Notes under the pieces: generated by a model
What the model was told of the DNA's origin: nothing
Database searches by the model: none
The model's input: the letters and a program-made list of their open reading frames with translations, nothing else
Shown here: positions 55,393 to 64,000 of the stretch, piece by piece
Position numbering within the stretch: the stretch's first letter is position 1
Layout: each line of letters opens with the position of its first letter
Translations under genes and position numbers: made by a program
Assembly (NCBI RefSeq): GCF_030674635.1
Contig: NZ_CP089978.1
Coordinates: forward strand, 1,674,001 to 1,738,000
From: Moraxella sp. ZY210820
GTDB taxonomy: Bacteria; Pseudomonadota; Gammaproteobacteria; Pseudomonadales; Moraxellaceae
Direction of reading: 5' to 3'
DNA length: 64,000 nucleotides

Positions 55393-56013
55393 ATGATGAC
55401 CAATTTAGTCGATTTAGTCGGTGCAATCGCCAAACAAGCGATGAACAATCAAAATAACCAACAACAACCACAACAAAATCAATCTGGTTTAGATAGTATT
55501 TTGGGTTCAGTTTTAGGTAATGTATTAGGCGGTGGACAGTCACAGCAAGCACAACCTAAATCAGGCTTAGATGGTATTTTAGGCTCAGTTTTAAGCAACG
55601 TTTTAGGCAGTAATCAGCAAAATTCTACTGGCTCAAGTAATATGAAAACTGCAATTTTAATGGCAGTTATCCCCTTGATTTTAAATTGGATTCAACAGCA
55701 AGGTGGTTTGCAAGCGGCTTTAGATAAATTGCGTGGCACAGGTATGTCTAACCAAGTGAATAATTGGGTCGATCCAAATGCCAATAATGATGCAGCTCCA
55801 ATTAATGAAGTACAAGCATTATTTAATGACAATGATATTTGCCAAGTTGCTGACCAAGCCCAATGCTCTAAACAAGATGTTTATGGTGCGATTTCAAGTG
55901 TATTACCACAAGTGATTAACGCTTTAACACCACAAGGTAATCAAACGAATACCAATGAAGCCAATAATGATATTCAAAATGTAATGAATATGCTTTCTAA
56001 ATTTATGAAATAA
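55393..56013 (+). CDS. YidB-like (DUF937) protein
   Basis: A 206-residue cytoplasmic protein with no signal peptide. The N-terminal half holds a tandem duplication: SGLDSILGSVLGNVLGGG and SGLDGILGSVLSNVLGSN, each after a Gln-rich linker. The C-terminal part has a helical YidB/DUF937-like domain, including QVADQAQCSKQDVYGAISSVLPQVINALTP. Members have no proven function. Its 3' end overlaps the convergent photolyase gene by 11 bases. Confidence 0.75.
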   Translation: MMTNLVDLVGAIAKQAMNNQNNQQQPQQNQSGLDSILGSVLGNVLGGGQSQQAQPKSGLDGILGSVLSNVLGSNQQNSTGSSNMKTAILMAVIPLILNWIQQQGGLQAALDKLRGTGMSNQVNNWVDPNANNDAAPINEVQALFNDNDICQVADQAQCSKQDVYGAISSVLPQVINALTPQGNQTNTNEANNDIQNVMNMLSKFMK

Positions 56014-57538
56014 TCATTTTTGCTTGCTCATTAGCTTGCTTAAATACATCAATCGCCTTTGCTCGACTAGTTTTTAAATCAACTATCGGCAAGGGATAAT
56101 TGATATGTGGGTTGGCTGTCAAATAGACAGTCAATTTTTTTTCATCATGTAAAATATGTGCTGGAATATCGACCAACTCTGGCACCCATGTTTTGATAAA
56201 AATTGCATCAACATCATGCGTTTTTGCCTGACTAAAAGGATTCATAATGCGAAAATAAGGCACTGCATCCGTTCCTACTGATGCCGACCATTGCCAACCG
56301 CCATTATTAGAGGCAAAATCACCATCAATCAACTGTTGCATAAAATATCGCTCACCCCATCGCCAATCAATCAACAAATTTTTAGTCAAAAACATCGCCA
56401 CAATCATACGCACACGATTATGTAAGAATCCTGTTTGTTTCAGACATCGCATTCCAGCATCAACAATCGGTACACCTGTTTGCCCATCGCACCAACGTTG
56501 AAAATCTTGCTCATTATATCGCCAATCAATCTGTTTATCGACCGCTTTTTGAAAGGCATGATGACGAATCATATCTGGACGTGCCACTAAAATATGTCGA
56601 TAAAAATCTCGCCAACATAATTCATTTAGCCATTTAAACATAGCTTCATGTCCATATGACTGTTGCTGAATAGCTGTCATGACCATTTGATAGCACACTC
56701 TTGGACTAATAGCCCCAATTGCCAAATACGGTGATAATTGACTAGTTCCTTGTACAATACTTGGAATATCTCGTTGAATAATATAATGATGGATATGATG
56801 GTCAATAAAATTACTCAAATGTTGTAAGGCATATTGCTCACCTGCTTGGTGCAAAAATGGGCTATCAATGTGGGATTGTGGCGATTGTTGAGCATAATCA
56901 TTGATAGTTTTTTCTACAGCATTTTTTATGCGTTCAATTTGAGCATTTATCTCATCACATCGATTATGTCTATTTTTAGGTAATTTTTTGATGATAAAAT
57001 AACCTTTTTGTAAAATATCCAACCATTTTTTATAAAAAGGTGTAAATACACAATAATCATCACCATCATCTTTTAATACCGTACGTGGTGCTAAAATACA
57101 TTGGTCATGATAGGCAAAACAAGAAATATTCAATGATTTTAACTGCTGATAAACATCATCATCACGGTGGATTTCTCGCTCCTCATATTCATAATTAAAA
57201 TAAATCTGTTGAATATGATGTTCTAAACAATATTGCTTTAAGATATCAGCCACATTATTATAAGATGGTACAATTTTGATATCAAAATAAATTTGATGTT
57301 GAGCTAATTTTTCAGCCAATGGCAATAATGTGTTAAGCATAAATTTAAGCTGTATCAATGACATATCATGCTGTAACCACGTTTGTGGTGTCGCAATAAA
57401 TAAAGCGGAAACTTGAGCATTCTTCTGCTGTGCCTGTTCAATACATTGTAATAATGCTGTATTATCTAATGTGCGTAAATCACGGCGAAACCACATTAAA
57501 TAATGGGGTTGAGTATTATTTGGCATCAAATCAACCAT
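56003..57538 (-). CDS. phrB: Deoxyribodipyrimidine photolyase (class I)
   Basis: A 511-residue blue-light DNA repair enzyme that splits cyclobutane pyrimidine dimers. The N-terminal antenna domain begins MWFRRDLRTLDNTALLQC; the FAD domain has LSPYLAIGAISPRVCYQ, NELCWRDFYRHIL, DAGMRCLKQTGFLHNRVRM and GWQWSASVGTDAVPYFRIMNP. It is somewhat longer than E. coli PhrB (472). An ATG at codon 5 (57526) is an alternative start. The 3' end overlaps the YidB-like gene by 11 bases. Confidence 0.93.
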   Translation of the reverse strand: MVDLMPNNTQPHYLMWFRRDLRTLDNTALLQCIEQAQQKNAQVSALFIATPQTWLQHDMSLIQLKFMLNTLLPLAEKLAQHQIYFDIKIVPSYNNVADILKQYCLEHHIQQIYFNYEYEEREIHRDDDVYQQLKSLNISCFAYHDQCILAPRTVLKDDGDDYCVFTPFYKKWLDILQKGYFIIKKLPKNRHNRCDEINAQIERIKNAVEKTINDYAQQSPQSHIDSPFLHQAGEQYALQHLSNFIDHHIHHYIIQRDIPSIVQGTSQLSPYLAIGAISPRVCYQMVMTAIQQQSYGHEAMFKWLNELCWRDFYRHILVARPDMIRHHAFQKAVDKQIDWRYNEQDFQRWCDGQTGVPIVDAGMRCLKQTGFLHNRVRMIVAMFLTKNLLIDWRWGERYFMQQLIDGDFASNNGGWQWSASVGTDAVPYFRIMNPFSQAKTHDVDAIFIKTWVPELVDIPAHILHDEKKLTVYLTANPHINYPLPIVDLKTSRAKAIDVFKQANEQAKMIIS

Positions 57539-57655
57539 TTAAAATCATTGTAATTCATTGATTTATGTTAAATTATTTGAAATAATAATGCAACTTATCA
57601 TCACTATATCATATATCATCATGTTTTATACAAAAATGATTAAAAAGGTAATAAA

Positions 57656-58747
57656 ATGAATGAATTAGAATATTTATTACAGTTAAAACAACAAAACCCA
57701 ACCGATGATAAAATCTTATCGCAGTTGGCTTTTTATTATCTAAAAAATCCTGATGGGAATAAAGAGTTAGAATATTTTAAACAGGCGTATGAACTCAATC
57801 CAAGTATTAAAAATACCCATAATTATGCCTTTTGGTTGTATTATGAATATGGGCAAGATGAAGTAGCTTTAGAATTATTTCAACAATTGATGGCGAAAAA
57901 TCCTAAGTCATTTTATCCTTATATGGCGTATGGGCAGTTTTTATATGGTTGTACTAATTTCTCAGAAGATTTTAAATTTCTAAAATCCAATTCTTATCAG
58001 CTTATCAAGCTATATCAAAAAGCCATTCCTTTATTTGATAATTCACCACAAGAATATCAAAATAGCCATCAGCATGAACTTGCTTATCTATATAACAACC
58101 TAGCTAATATTTACCTTGTACAACAAAATTTTACAGATGCTGATAACTATTATAATCAAGCTATTCATGTATTTTCTACAATTTCACAAGATAATCAAAC
58201 CGATTTAAATCCAGATAGACTTAATGAATATCTTTATTTTACGGCTTTAAATAAAGTGAGATTAAAAATTTTGGCAGATGATATGACGACCGCCAAAATA
58301 TTTTTGGCAACTGCCAAACAAAATCCACAAGCCGATAATTATGATATTGCCCATTTATATGCAATCATGGGTGATAATCAAGCTTGTTATGATATAATTA
58401 AAGGTCAAGAAATTGATTTGAGTTGGGATTGGATTTGGCAGGCGATTTATGAGATTGAGCCGAGTGATTATAATGGGCAAGTTGCCACTCAAATTCAGCG
58501 AGAAATAATATGGCTAAACGAACACAAAGCCGAATTAGCAAATTGCCAAGAATCATCTGAACAAGAAAAAATTAAAGAATGGATATTGGACGGTGAGAAA
58601 ACATTGAGCGAATTAAAAAACAAACAAAAACAACAACCTATGCTACAATTGTCTATAAAAGAGCAATGTTTGGTAGATTTACGCTATTTTTCTAAATGCT
58701 GGCTGTTTGGTTGTGAACATTGCAATAATTTAGCCGATGATGAGTAA
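57656..58747 (+). CDS. TPR-repeat protein of unknown function
   Basis: A 363-residue soluble protein, mostly helical. TPR-like helices run through residues about 1-235 (for example LAFYYLKNPDGNKELEYFKQA and LYNNLANIYLVQQNFTDADNYYNQ). The C-terminus has three Cys and ends CWLFGCEHCNNLADDE, an uncommon Cys-rich tail. I do not recognise the family. The base use is A+T-rich like its neighbours. It is the first of three plus-strand genes separated by 6 and 11 bases, so they likely form an operon. Confidence 0.75.
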   Translation: MNELEYLLQLKQQNPTDDKILSQLAFYYLKNPDGNKELEYFKQAYELNPSIKNTHNYAFWLYYEYGQDEVALELFQQLMAKNPKSFYPYMAYGQFLYGCTNFSEDFKFLKSNSYQLIKLYQKAIPLFDNSPQEYQNSHQHELAYLYNNLANIYLVQQNFTDADNYYNQAIHVFSTISQDNQTDLNPDRLNEYLYFTALNKVRLKILADDMTTAKIFLATAKQNPQADNYDIAHLYAIMGDNQACYDIIKGQEIDLSWDWIWQAIYEIEPSDYNGQVATQIQREIIWLNEHKAELANCQESSEQEKIKEWILDGEKTLSELKNKQKQQPMLQLSIKEQCLVDLRYFSKCWLFGCEHCNNLADDE

Positions 58748-58753
58748 GAAATT

Positions 58754-59341
58754 ATGCCATTTACTATTGCCCAACTGATTGAATATGAAGAAGAGATTAA
58801 AAAAAGTCGTTTTCAGACCTTCGCCGTGCCAGTTGCGAATGAACAGCAGGTAAAAGAATTTTTACAGCTTAAAAAAGATACAACAACCACACATCAATGT
58901 TGGGCGTGGAAAATTGGGCATGACGTGCGTTTTAATGATGATGGCGAACCCACAGGTACGGCAGGTCGTCCGATTTTGGCCAGTATCGAAGGCAATGATT
59001 TAACCAATGTGTTGGTGTTGGTCAATCGTTGGTTTGGCGGTGTCAAACTCGGTACAGGCGGTTTGGTGCGTGCTTATGGTGGTTGTGCTGGAAAATGTTT
59101 ACAACTGGCGGAAAAAATCGAATTGATTAAAACCATTTCTGCATTTTTTCAATGTGATTTTTCTGAATGGGCGATTTTTCAATATGAATTGCAACATTAT
59201 AAAGTGGAATATCAGGAGCATTATACGGAAAATGGTGTGGATATTCAATTAAATTTATTAGAAAATCAAATTGATTATTTTAAACAAAAAATCCAAGATA
59301 TTACACGTGGACGTCAGCAGTTAATTATTTTAGATACATAG
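58754..59341 (+). CDS. YigZ/IMPACT-family protein
   Basis: A 195-residue protein with the UPF0029 (IMPACT N-terminal-like) domain: KSRFQTFAVPVANEQQVKEF, then HQCWAWKIG, the signature DGEPTGTAGRPIL, and VNRWFGGVKLGTGGLVRAYG. The C-terminal 70 residues form the smaller second domain of YigZ. Its role in bacteria is not settled. It starts 6 bases after the TPR gene and is followed 11 bases later by an acyltransferase gene. Confidence 0.92.
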   Translation: MPFTIAQLIEYEEEIKKSRFQTFAVPVANEQQVKEFLQLKKDTTTTHQCWAWKIGHDVRFNDDGEPTGTAGRPILASIEGNDLTNVLVLVNRWFGGVKLGTGGLVRAYGGCAGKCLQLAEKIELIKTISAFFQCDFSEWAIFQYELQHYKVEYQEHYTENGVDIQLNLLENQIDYFKQKIQDITRGRQQLIILDT

Positions 59342-59352
59342 GAATTATCAGA

Positions 59353-59967
59353 ATGCAAGATGATAAAACTTTATTTTATAGAGAACAACATAAGCACCGT
59401 TTAAATTATATGCCTTGGCTTTATTATTCACTGAAAGATAAACATAAACAATGGGCGTATGAATGGCAAATTCAATATCAACACTATTTAATGCAAGTTG
59501 AAACCATACATATTGGTAAAAATTGTTTTATTTCACCGTTGGCTCATATTTTTGCTGAACGTGGACGGGATATTTATATTGGTGATAATACATTTATTGC
59601 AGGCGATTGTTTTTTACATGGACCTTTAAATATTGGCAATGAAGTGGCAATTAACCATCATTGTATTTTAGATGGTGGGCGAACTGGAATTACTATTCAT
59701 GACCAAGTGCGAATTGGGGCGTACAGTCATTTATATGCTTTTAATCATGGTATGGATTTACAAAGACCGATTTATCAGCAAGCGAATACATCACAAGGGA
59801 TTGAAATTGAACAAGATGTTTGGTTAGGTAGTCATGTTAGTGTGCGTGATGGCGTAAAAATTGGTCGGCAAGCAATTATTGGCATGGATAGTATGGTTAC
59901 AAAAAGTGTAGAAAGTCGAGCAGTGATGGTGGGTAATCCTGCTCGTTTTGTGCGATGGCGAACGTGA
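59353..59967 (+). CDS. Hexapeptide-repeat acyltransferase
   Basis: A 204-residue left-handed beta-helix protein of the LbH acetyltransferase superfamily. Hexad repeats run from about residue 55 (IGKNCFISPLAHIFAERG) through IGDNTFIAGDCFLHGPLNIG to IEIEQDVWLGSHVSVRDG, ending with MVGNPARFVRW. The catalytic-type His lies in LYAFNHGMDL. Family members acetylate sugars, antibiotics or thiogalactosides; the substrate is unknown. It is the last gene of the small operon that starts at 57656. Confidence 0.88.
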   Translation: MQDDKTLFYREQHKHRLNYMPWLYYSLKDKHKQWAYEWQIQYQHYLMQVETIHIGKNCFISPLAHIFAERGRDIYIGDNTFIAGDCFLHGPLNIGNEVAINHHCILDGGRTGITIHDQVRIGAYSHLYAFNHGMDLQRPIYQQANTSQGIEIEQDVWLGSHVSVRDGVKIGRQAIIGMDSMVTKSVESRAVMVGNPARFVRWRT

Positions 59968-59985
59968 AAATATTAATTTTTTGGT

Positions 59986-60822
59986 TTAGTTAGCATATTT
60001 GTCAAGCCACTCTCTTGGCGTTTTGCCAAGTACCTTGACAAACACTCGTGTCAAAGATGCATTATGACTATAACCCACCTTTTGAGCAACCACCGCCACT
60101 GGTAAGCCTTTTTTGAGAAGCATTTGGGCAAGGCTAATCCGCCAATTAGTCAAATACTCATTGGGTGAAATCCCCATAATTTCCTTAAAATATTGGCTAA
60201 ATTTTGATTTTGACATAAAAACTTGATTCGCCATCATCTCTATATGCCAATCTTTTTGGGGATTTTGATGAATATCTAATAATAGCGGTGCAAGAGCGAT
60301 ATCCGTTAGTCCCTTTAATAAACCTATCTTAATCAGTCCTTGTGTCAAACATTGTCTAATCACTAACATCATTACGTAAGCAGACAAAGATTGAATCATT
60401 GCCTCATAGCCACATTGTTTGTTTTGATTTTCAGCAAAAATTTGCTCAGCAATTACCATCAAATGCGGTATATCGTCCAAAAACAAAATCGCAATCTGTG
60501 CCAAATCATAAATCAAAGGATTATACACACCCTGCCCAAAGTCAAAATTTAAACAAAAAACCTGTAAATTTTCACTCATCGGCTCAATACGGTGCAAACT
60601 GTCTGTAGGTGAAAATAACACACAAGGACGGTCAATGATAATAGATGTATTATCTTTTTGTATCAGGCGACAACTTCCTTGATAAATAAAATGCAAATAG
60701 CCTTTGTTCGGCTCATCAAACTGCCCCATACTGCACAAAAGCCCCACAAAAAATAGCTCTGTGCGAAATGAAAATTGGGTAAATAGATGCGTTAAAGCAT
60801 CAGTATTAGTAGATGTTGTCAT
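59986..60822 (-). CDS. AraC-family transcriptional regulator
   Basis: A 278-residue regulator from the ATG at 60822; a longer TTG start is unlikely. The N-terminal cupin-like ligand domain (about residues 1-150, with YLHFIYQGSCRLIQKD) is followed by a double helix-turn-helix: DWHIEMMANQVFMSKSKFSQYFKEI and LPVAVVAQKVGYSHNASLTRVF, then GKTPREWLDKY. It is divergent from an isochorismatase-family hydrolase gene, and the gap between them holds 10-bp direct repeats 21 bp apart, the classic AraC-type operator. It therefore probably activates that hydrolase gene in response to a small molecule. Confidence 0.9.
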   Translation of the reverse strand: MTTSTNTDALTHLFTQFSFRTELFFVGLLCSMGQFDEPNKGYLHFIYQGSCRLIQKDNTSIIIDRPCVLFSPTDSLHRIEPMSENLQVFCLNFDFGQGVYNPLIYDLAQIAILFLDDIPHLMVIAEQIFAENQNKQCGYEAMIQSLSAYVMMLVIRQCLTQGLIKIGLLKGLTDIALAPLLLDIHQNPQKDWHIEMMANQVFMSKSKFSQYFKEIMGISPNEYLTNWRISLAQMLLKKGLPVAVVAQKVGYSHNASLTRVFVKVLGKTPREWLDKYAN

Positions 60823-60891
60823 TGTTTTATCGTTGTTTGATTTTGGATCAATTCTAACAAAAAAACAAATTACACGCAAACAAATAATGGG

Positions 60892-60947
60892 TTGGTTAAA
60901 TCATGTGTGTGATTGGTTAAATTGATAATAAAAAACTTGACTATAAT
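60892..60947 (+). promoter_or_regulatory. AraC-type direct-repeat operator and promoter of the hydrolase gene
   Basis: TTGGTTAAAT occurs at 60892-60901 and again at 60913-60922, exactly 21 bp apart. A consensus -10 TATAAT lies at 60942-60947. There is no good -35; the second repeat overlaps the place where it should be (about 60919-60924). This is the layout of a promoter that needs an AraC-type activator. Confidence 0.7.
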
Positions 60948-61012
60948 ACGCAACAAGTTTGATAAATAATATTTTATCAATCCTATTTTTAATCAAACAA
61001 ATAGGTGTTATT

Positions 61013-61855
61013 ATGTCAGAACAAACCAACAAACAATCAGAAACTATCGATGCTTCTCACCTTAATATGTCGAGCAATGAAACAAATATCGCAATGGCTA
61101 CAGGCGTGTTAGAAGCAATGGGTATTGGTAATACTGCTCCCAAACAAATAAAAAGTCCCTATGCCGAACCAGACCAATACGGACTTGAACGCCCTGGTAT
61201 GAGTATTGATCCAAAACGTGTTGCTCTTGTGGTAGTCGATCCACAAAATGACTTTTTAAGCCCAAATGGTGTGATGTGGGGTGTATTAAAAGATAGTATT
61301 ATTGAAAATAATACTGTTGAAAACATCGAGACCTTGTTTAAGGCAGCCAAAAAAGTAGATATGCCCGTCATTGTCTCACCACATTACTATTACCCAACTG
61401 ACCATCAATGGGAGTTTATGGCACCAGGCGAAAACTTTATGCACAAAACTGATATGTTTGCTCGCAAAAGTGCGTACAGTATGAATGGCTTTGAAGGTTC
61501 TGGAGCAGACTTTGTAGAACGCTACAAACCTTATATTTTTGATGGTAAAACCACAATTTGCTCACCACACAAAATCTTTGGACCAGAGACTAGCGATGTT
61601 GTACTACAACTTAGAAAACGCAAAATTGACCAAGTAATTTTGGCAGGTATGGCAGCCAATTTATGTATTGAATCTCATCTACGAGAGCTTATAGAACAAG
61701 GTTTTGAAGTCGCTGTAGTCAAAGATGCAACTGCAGGACCTCGTATTCCAGAAGGTGATGGCTACTTGGCAGCACTGGTAAACTTCCGCCTAATCGCCAA
61801 TGATTTATGGACAACCGAACAAACCATTAAAAATATGGGGGCATCTCCGCTGTAA
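61013..61855 (+). CDS. Isochorismatase-family cysteine hydrolase
   Basis: A 280-residue enzyme from the ATG at 61013, which follows an AGGTG site; upstream in-frame codons are poorly supported. Catalytic elements of the isochorismatase fold: the Asp in VALVVVDPQNDFLSP, a Lys in the middle region, and the Cys in VILAGMAANLCIESHLREL. Relatives hydrolyse isochorismate, nicotinamide, N-carbamoyl compounds or biuret, and some only look alike. An N-terminal extension of about 65 residues precedes the domain. The divergent AraC regulator and operator suggest inducible use of a specific compound. Confidence 0.88.
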   Translation: MSEQTNKQSETIDASHLNMSSNETNIAMATGVLEAMGIGNTAPKQIKSPYAEPDQYGLERPGMSIDPKRVALVVVDPQNDFLSPNGVMWGVLKDSIIENNTVENIETLFKAAKKVDMPVIVSPHYYYPTDHQWEFMAPGENFMHKTDMFARKSAYSMNGFEGSGADFVERYKPYIFDGKTTICSPHKIFGPETSDVVLQLRKRKIDQVILAGMAANLCIESHLRELIEQGFEVAVVKDATAGPRIPEGDGYLAALVNFRLIANDLWTTEQTIKNMGASPL

Positions 61856-61868
61856 CCCTCTCCATCAC

Positions 61869-61900
61869 AAAACCATCAATCTGCTCGGATTGGTGGTTTT
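61869..61900 (+). terminator. Terminator of the hydrolase gene
   Basis: AAAACCATCAATC pairs with GATTGGTGGTTTT (13 bp, one wobble) around a 6-nt loop and ends in a T run, 13 bases after the stop. Confidence 0.85.
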
Positions 61901-61950
61901 TTTATTTTTGTTAAGTTATTTTTAGCTCTTGAATATTCAATCTTCAAAAT

Positions 61951-61982
61951 AAAAGCAGGATAACTTCATCTATCCTACTTTT
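61951..61982 (-). terminator. Terminator of mnmG
   Basis: AAAAGCAGGATA / TATCCTACTTTT, 12 bp with one mismatch, 6 bases past the mnmG stop; the T run on the minus strand gives the direction. Confidence 0.7.
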
Positions 61983-61988
61983 TTCTGA

Positions 61989-63854
61989 TTATTTCTTCGC
62001 TTTACGAATACTAATCATCAACAACTGCACGGCAGCAGGTGTAACCCCTTGAATACGACTTGCTTGAGCCAAAGTATCAGGACGAACAGTTTTTAACTTT
62101 TGCGTAATTTCACGAGATAAACCAGACACGCCATCATAATCAAAATCGTTTGGAATTTTGGTTTCTTGTAAACGTTTGAGCTGTGCTACATCTTCATGCT
62201 GACGGTTGATATAGCCTTCGTATTTCACCGCAATTTCAATTTGTTCACCAACTTGCTCACTCACTTCTGAACCTGTTAATTCAGCAATTTGACCGAAATG
62301 GATATTTGGGCGTTTTAATAAATCAATTGCACTACATTCTTTACTTAAATCGGCTCCAGTCATTTCAACAAATTTTTTGCCCATTGGATTATTCGGAGCT
62401 GCCCACAAATGTTGCAAACGTGCAGTTTCTGTTTCGATAGCTTCCATTTTTTCACAATAGGCTTGCCAACGCACATCATCAACCAAGCCTAATTCTCGAC
62501 CAATTGGGGTTAAACGCTGGTCAGCATTATCTTCACGTAACATCAAACGATATTCAGCACGAGACGTAAACATTCGATATGGCTCTTTTGTACCCAACGT
62601 AATTAGGTCATCAACCAACACCCCCAAATAGGCTTGGTCACGTTGTGGTGTCCATTGTTCCTGTTCCCACGCACGGCGAGCCGCATTTAAGCCTGCTAAT
62701 AAACCTTGAGCCCCAGCTTCTTCATAGCCTGTCGTTCCATTAATTTGTCCTGCAAAATACAAGTTGTTTATCGCTTTGGTTTCTAAGGTATATTTTAATG
62801 CTTGTGGATCAAAATAATCGTATTCAATCGCATAGCCCGGGCGTAAAATATGTGCATTTTCCATACCACGAATTGAACGTACAAGATTAAATTGCACATC
62901 AAATGGTAATGACGTTGAAATTCCATTTGGATAAAGTTCGTGCGTGTCTAAGCCCTCTGGCTCTAAAAATACTTGATGTGATTCTTTATCGGCAAAACGA
63001 TGAATTTTATCTTCAATCGATGGACAATAACGAGGACCAACACCTTCAATCACACCTGTATACATTGGTGAACGATCTAAACCACCACGAATAATATCAT
63101 GAGTTTTTTCATTGGTATGCGTGATATAACAATTCACTTGCTCTGGGTGCATAGATGCATCACCCAAAAATGACATCACTGGTGATGGAAAATCCCCAGG
63201 TTGTGGTGTCATGACTGAAAAATCTACCGTGCGTGCGTCAATGCGTGGTGGTGTGCCTGTTTTTAGACGTCCCACAGGCAATTTTAATTCACGTAAACGA
63301 TGAGCCAATGCAATCGATGGTGGGTCTCCTGCACGTCCACCACTGGCATTTTGTAAACCAATATGAATGACACCACCTAAAAATGTTCCAGTCGTCAATA
63401 CGACTGTTTTACAATCAAAACGCACGCCCATTTGGGTAATCACGCCTTTAACGGTATCGCCTTCAACGATTAAATCATCAGCAGGTTGTTGAAAAATATC
63501 TAAATTCGCTTGATTTTCAAGTGTATGTCGAATCGCTGCTTTATAACGCACACGGTCAGCTTGAGCTCGAGTTGCACGCACCGCCGCTCCCTTACGAGAG
63601 TTTAAAATACGAAATTGAATCCCACCTTTATCGGCAGCCAACGCCATTGCACCACCCAACGCATCAATTTCACGCACCAAATGCGATTTACCAATACCGC
63701 CAATCGCTGGGTTACAACTCATCTGCCCCAAAGTTTCAATATTATGGGTTAAAAGTAAGGTTTGTCGCCCCATACGAGCGGCTGCTAATGCTGCTTCTGT
63801 ACCTGCGTGTCCGCCACCAATCACGATGACATCATAATGTTTTGGATAGTGCAT
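61989..63854 (-). CDS. mnmG: tRNA uridine-5-carboxymethylaminomethyl modification enzyme MnmG (GidA)
   Basis: With MnmE, this FAD enzyme adds carboxymethylaminomethyl to U34 of several tRNAs. The start [18 protein letters not shown] at 63854 is chosen because the FAD motif GGGHAG then lies at residues 13-18, as in the family; the upstream codons read as non-conserved. It has 621 residues (E. coli 629). [53 protein letters not shown] and the C-terminal [19 protein letters not shown] are all typical. Its partner gene rsmG is not in view. Confidence 0.96.
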   Translation of the reverse strand: MHYPKHYDVIVIGGGHAGTEAALAAARMGRQTLLLTHNIETLGQMSCNPAIGGIGKSHLVREIDALGGAMALAADKGGIQFRILNSRKGAAVRATRAQADRVRYKAAIRHTLENQANLDIFQQPADDLIVEGDTVKGVITQMGVRFDCKTVVLTTGTFLGGVIHIGLQNASGGRAGDPPSIALAHRLRELKLPVGRLKTGTPPRIDARTVDFSVMTPQPGDFPSPVMSFLGDASMHPEQVNCYITHTNEKTHDIIRGGLDRSPMYTGVIEGVGPRYCPSIEDKIHRFADKESHQVFLEPEGLDTHELYPNGISTSLPFDVQFNLVRSIRGMENAHILRPGYAIEYDYFDPQALKYTLETKAINNLYFAGQINGTTGYEEAGAQGLLAGLNAARRAWEQEQWTPQRDQAYLGVLVDDLITLGTKEPYRMFTSRAEYRLMLREDNADQRLTPIGRELGLVDDVRWQAYCEKMEAIETETARLQHLWAAPNNPMGKKFVEMTGADLSKECSAIDLLKRPNIHFGQIAELTGSEVSEQVGEQIEIAVKYEGYINRQHEDVAQLKRLQETKIPNDFDYDGVSGLSREITQKLKTVRPDTLAQASRIQGVTPAAVQLLMISIRKAKK

Positions 63855-64000
63855 AATCTTCTTTTTCAAAATAAAAATTCGCTTTATTATAACAAAACTC
63901 TGACAAAACATCATGTTAAATCATGAAATTAATCACATGGCTCTCCTTATATTTTATCAATTCTGTATTATTTGCGTATTTTTGCTTTGTTTTGTATTGT

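Noticed and set aside
61159..61371. Minus-strand frame inside the isochorismatase-family gene
   Set aside because: It lies fully within a well-supported gene on the other strand and has no recognisable domain or start signal.

Overview
The window is a stretch of low-GC gammaproteobacterial chromosome (about 35-38% GC by eye). Gene content fits the family Moraxellaceae, near Acinetobacter and Moraxella: a stand-alone trpG-trpD-trpC cluster, a short AccA, PilU, a gltI-J-K-L cluster, a trxA...rho neighbourhood, and many short GGGCGAAT/ATTCGCCC hairpin repeats. Genus and species cannot be fixed from the sequence alone. The left edge cuts adk; mnmG starts close to the right edge.

Layout. 1-8.3 kb: adk (partial), a lipoprotein, a small membrane protein behind a promoter with a 14-base poly-G/C tract in its spacer, purE-purK, rep with a TSUP transporter, and a WG-repeat gene broken by a 7-bp tandem duplication. 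8.3-14.1 kb: pilU, then the tightly packed minus-strand cluster ppx-accA-tilS-proC. 14.4-18 kb: the glutamate/aspartate ABC importer gltI-J-K-L, with a strong hairpin between gltI and gltJ. 18-21.3 kb: trxA, a THI5-like protein without a signal peptide, and rho. 21.3-24.3 kb: a CRISPR array of 46 repeats (28-nt type I-F-like repeats, about 32-nt spacers) with no cas genes in the window. 24.4-26.8 kb: hflX-lrgA-lrgB.

27-41 kb: an L,D-transpeptidase lipoprotein, a LysE-type exporter, a Tsx/OmpK-like channel, prfB with its programmed +1 frameshift, a RelB/RelE-type toxin-antitoxin pair, a dGTPase, an FAD-linked 2-hydroxyacid dehydrogenase, a DUF475 membrane protein, and a divergent pair made of an EF-hand secreted protein and a TonB-dependent receptor with Fur-like and palindromic operator sites between them. 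41-57.5 kb is mostly housekeeping: yebC, grxD, argD, an M15 peptidase, folE, a Smr protein, a Sel1 lipoprotein, trpG-D-C, a DUF815-type ATPase, queE-queC, a Bcp-type peroxiredoxin, DUF2797, a YidB-like protein and a photolyase. 57.6-64 kb: TPR, YigZ/IMPACT and acyltransferase genes, then an AraC regulator facing an isochorismatase-family hydrolase with a clear AraC-style direct-repeat operator between them, then mnmG.

The most unusual signals are the poly-C tract placed exactly between a consensus -35 and -10 (likely phase variation), the CRISPR array built of alternating blocks of two repeat variants that differ only in the hairpin loop, two MITE-like families that share an internal hairpin, and the direct-repeat operator at 60.9 kb. 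No rRNA, tRNA, complete insertion sequence or prophage was recognised.
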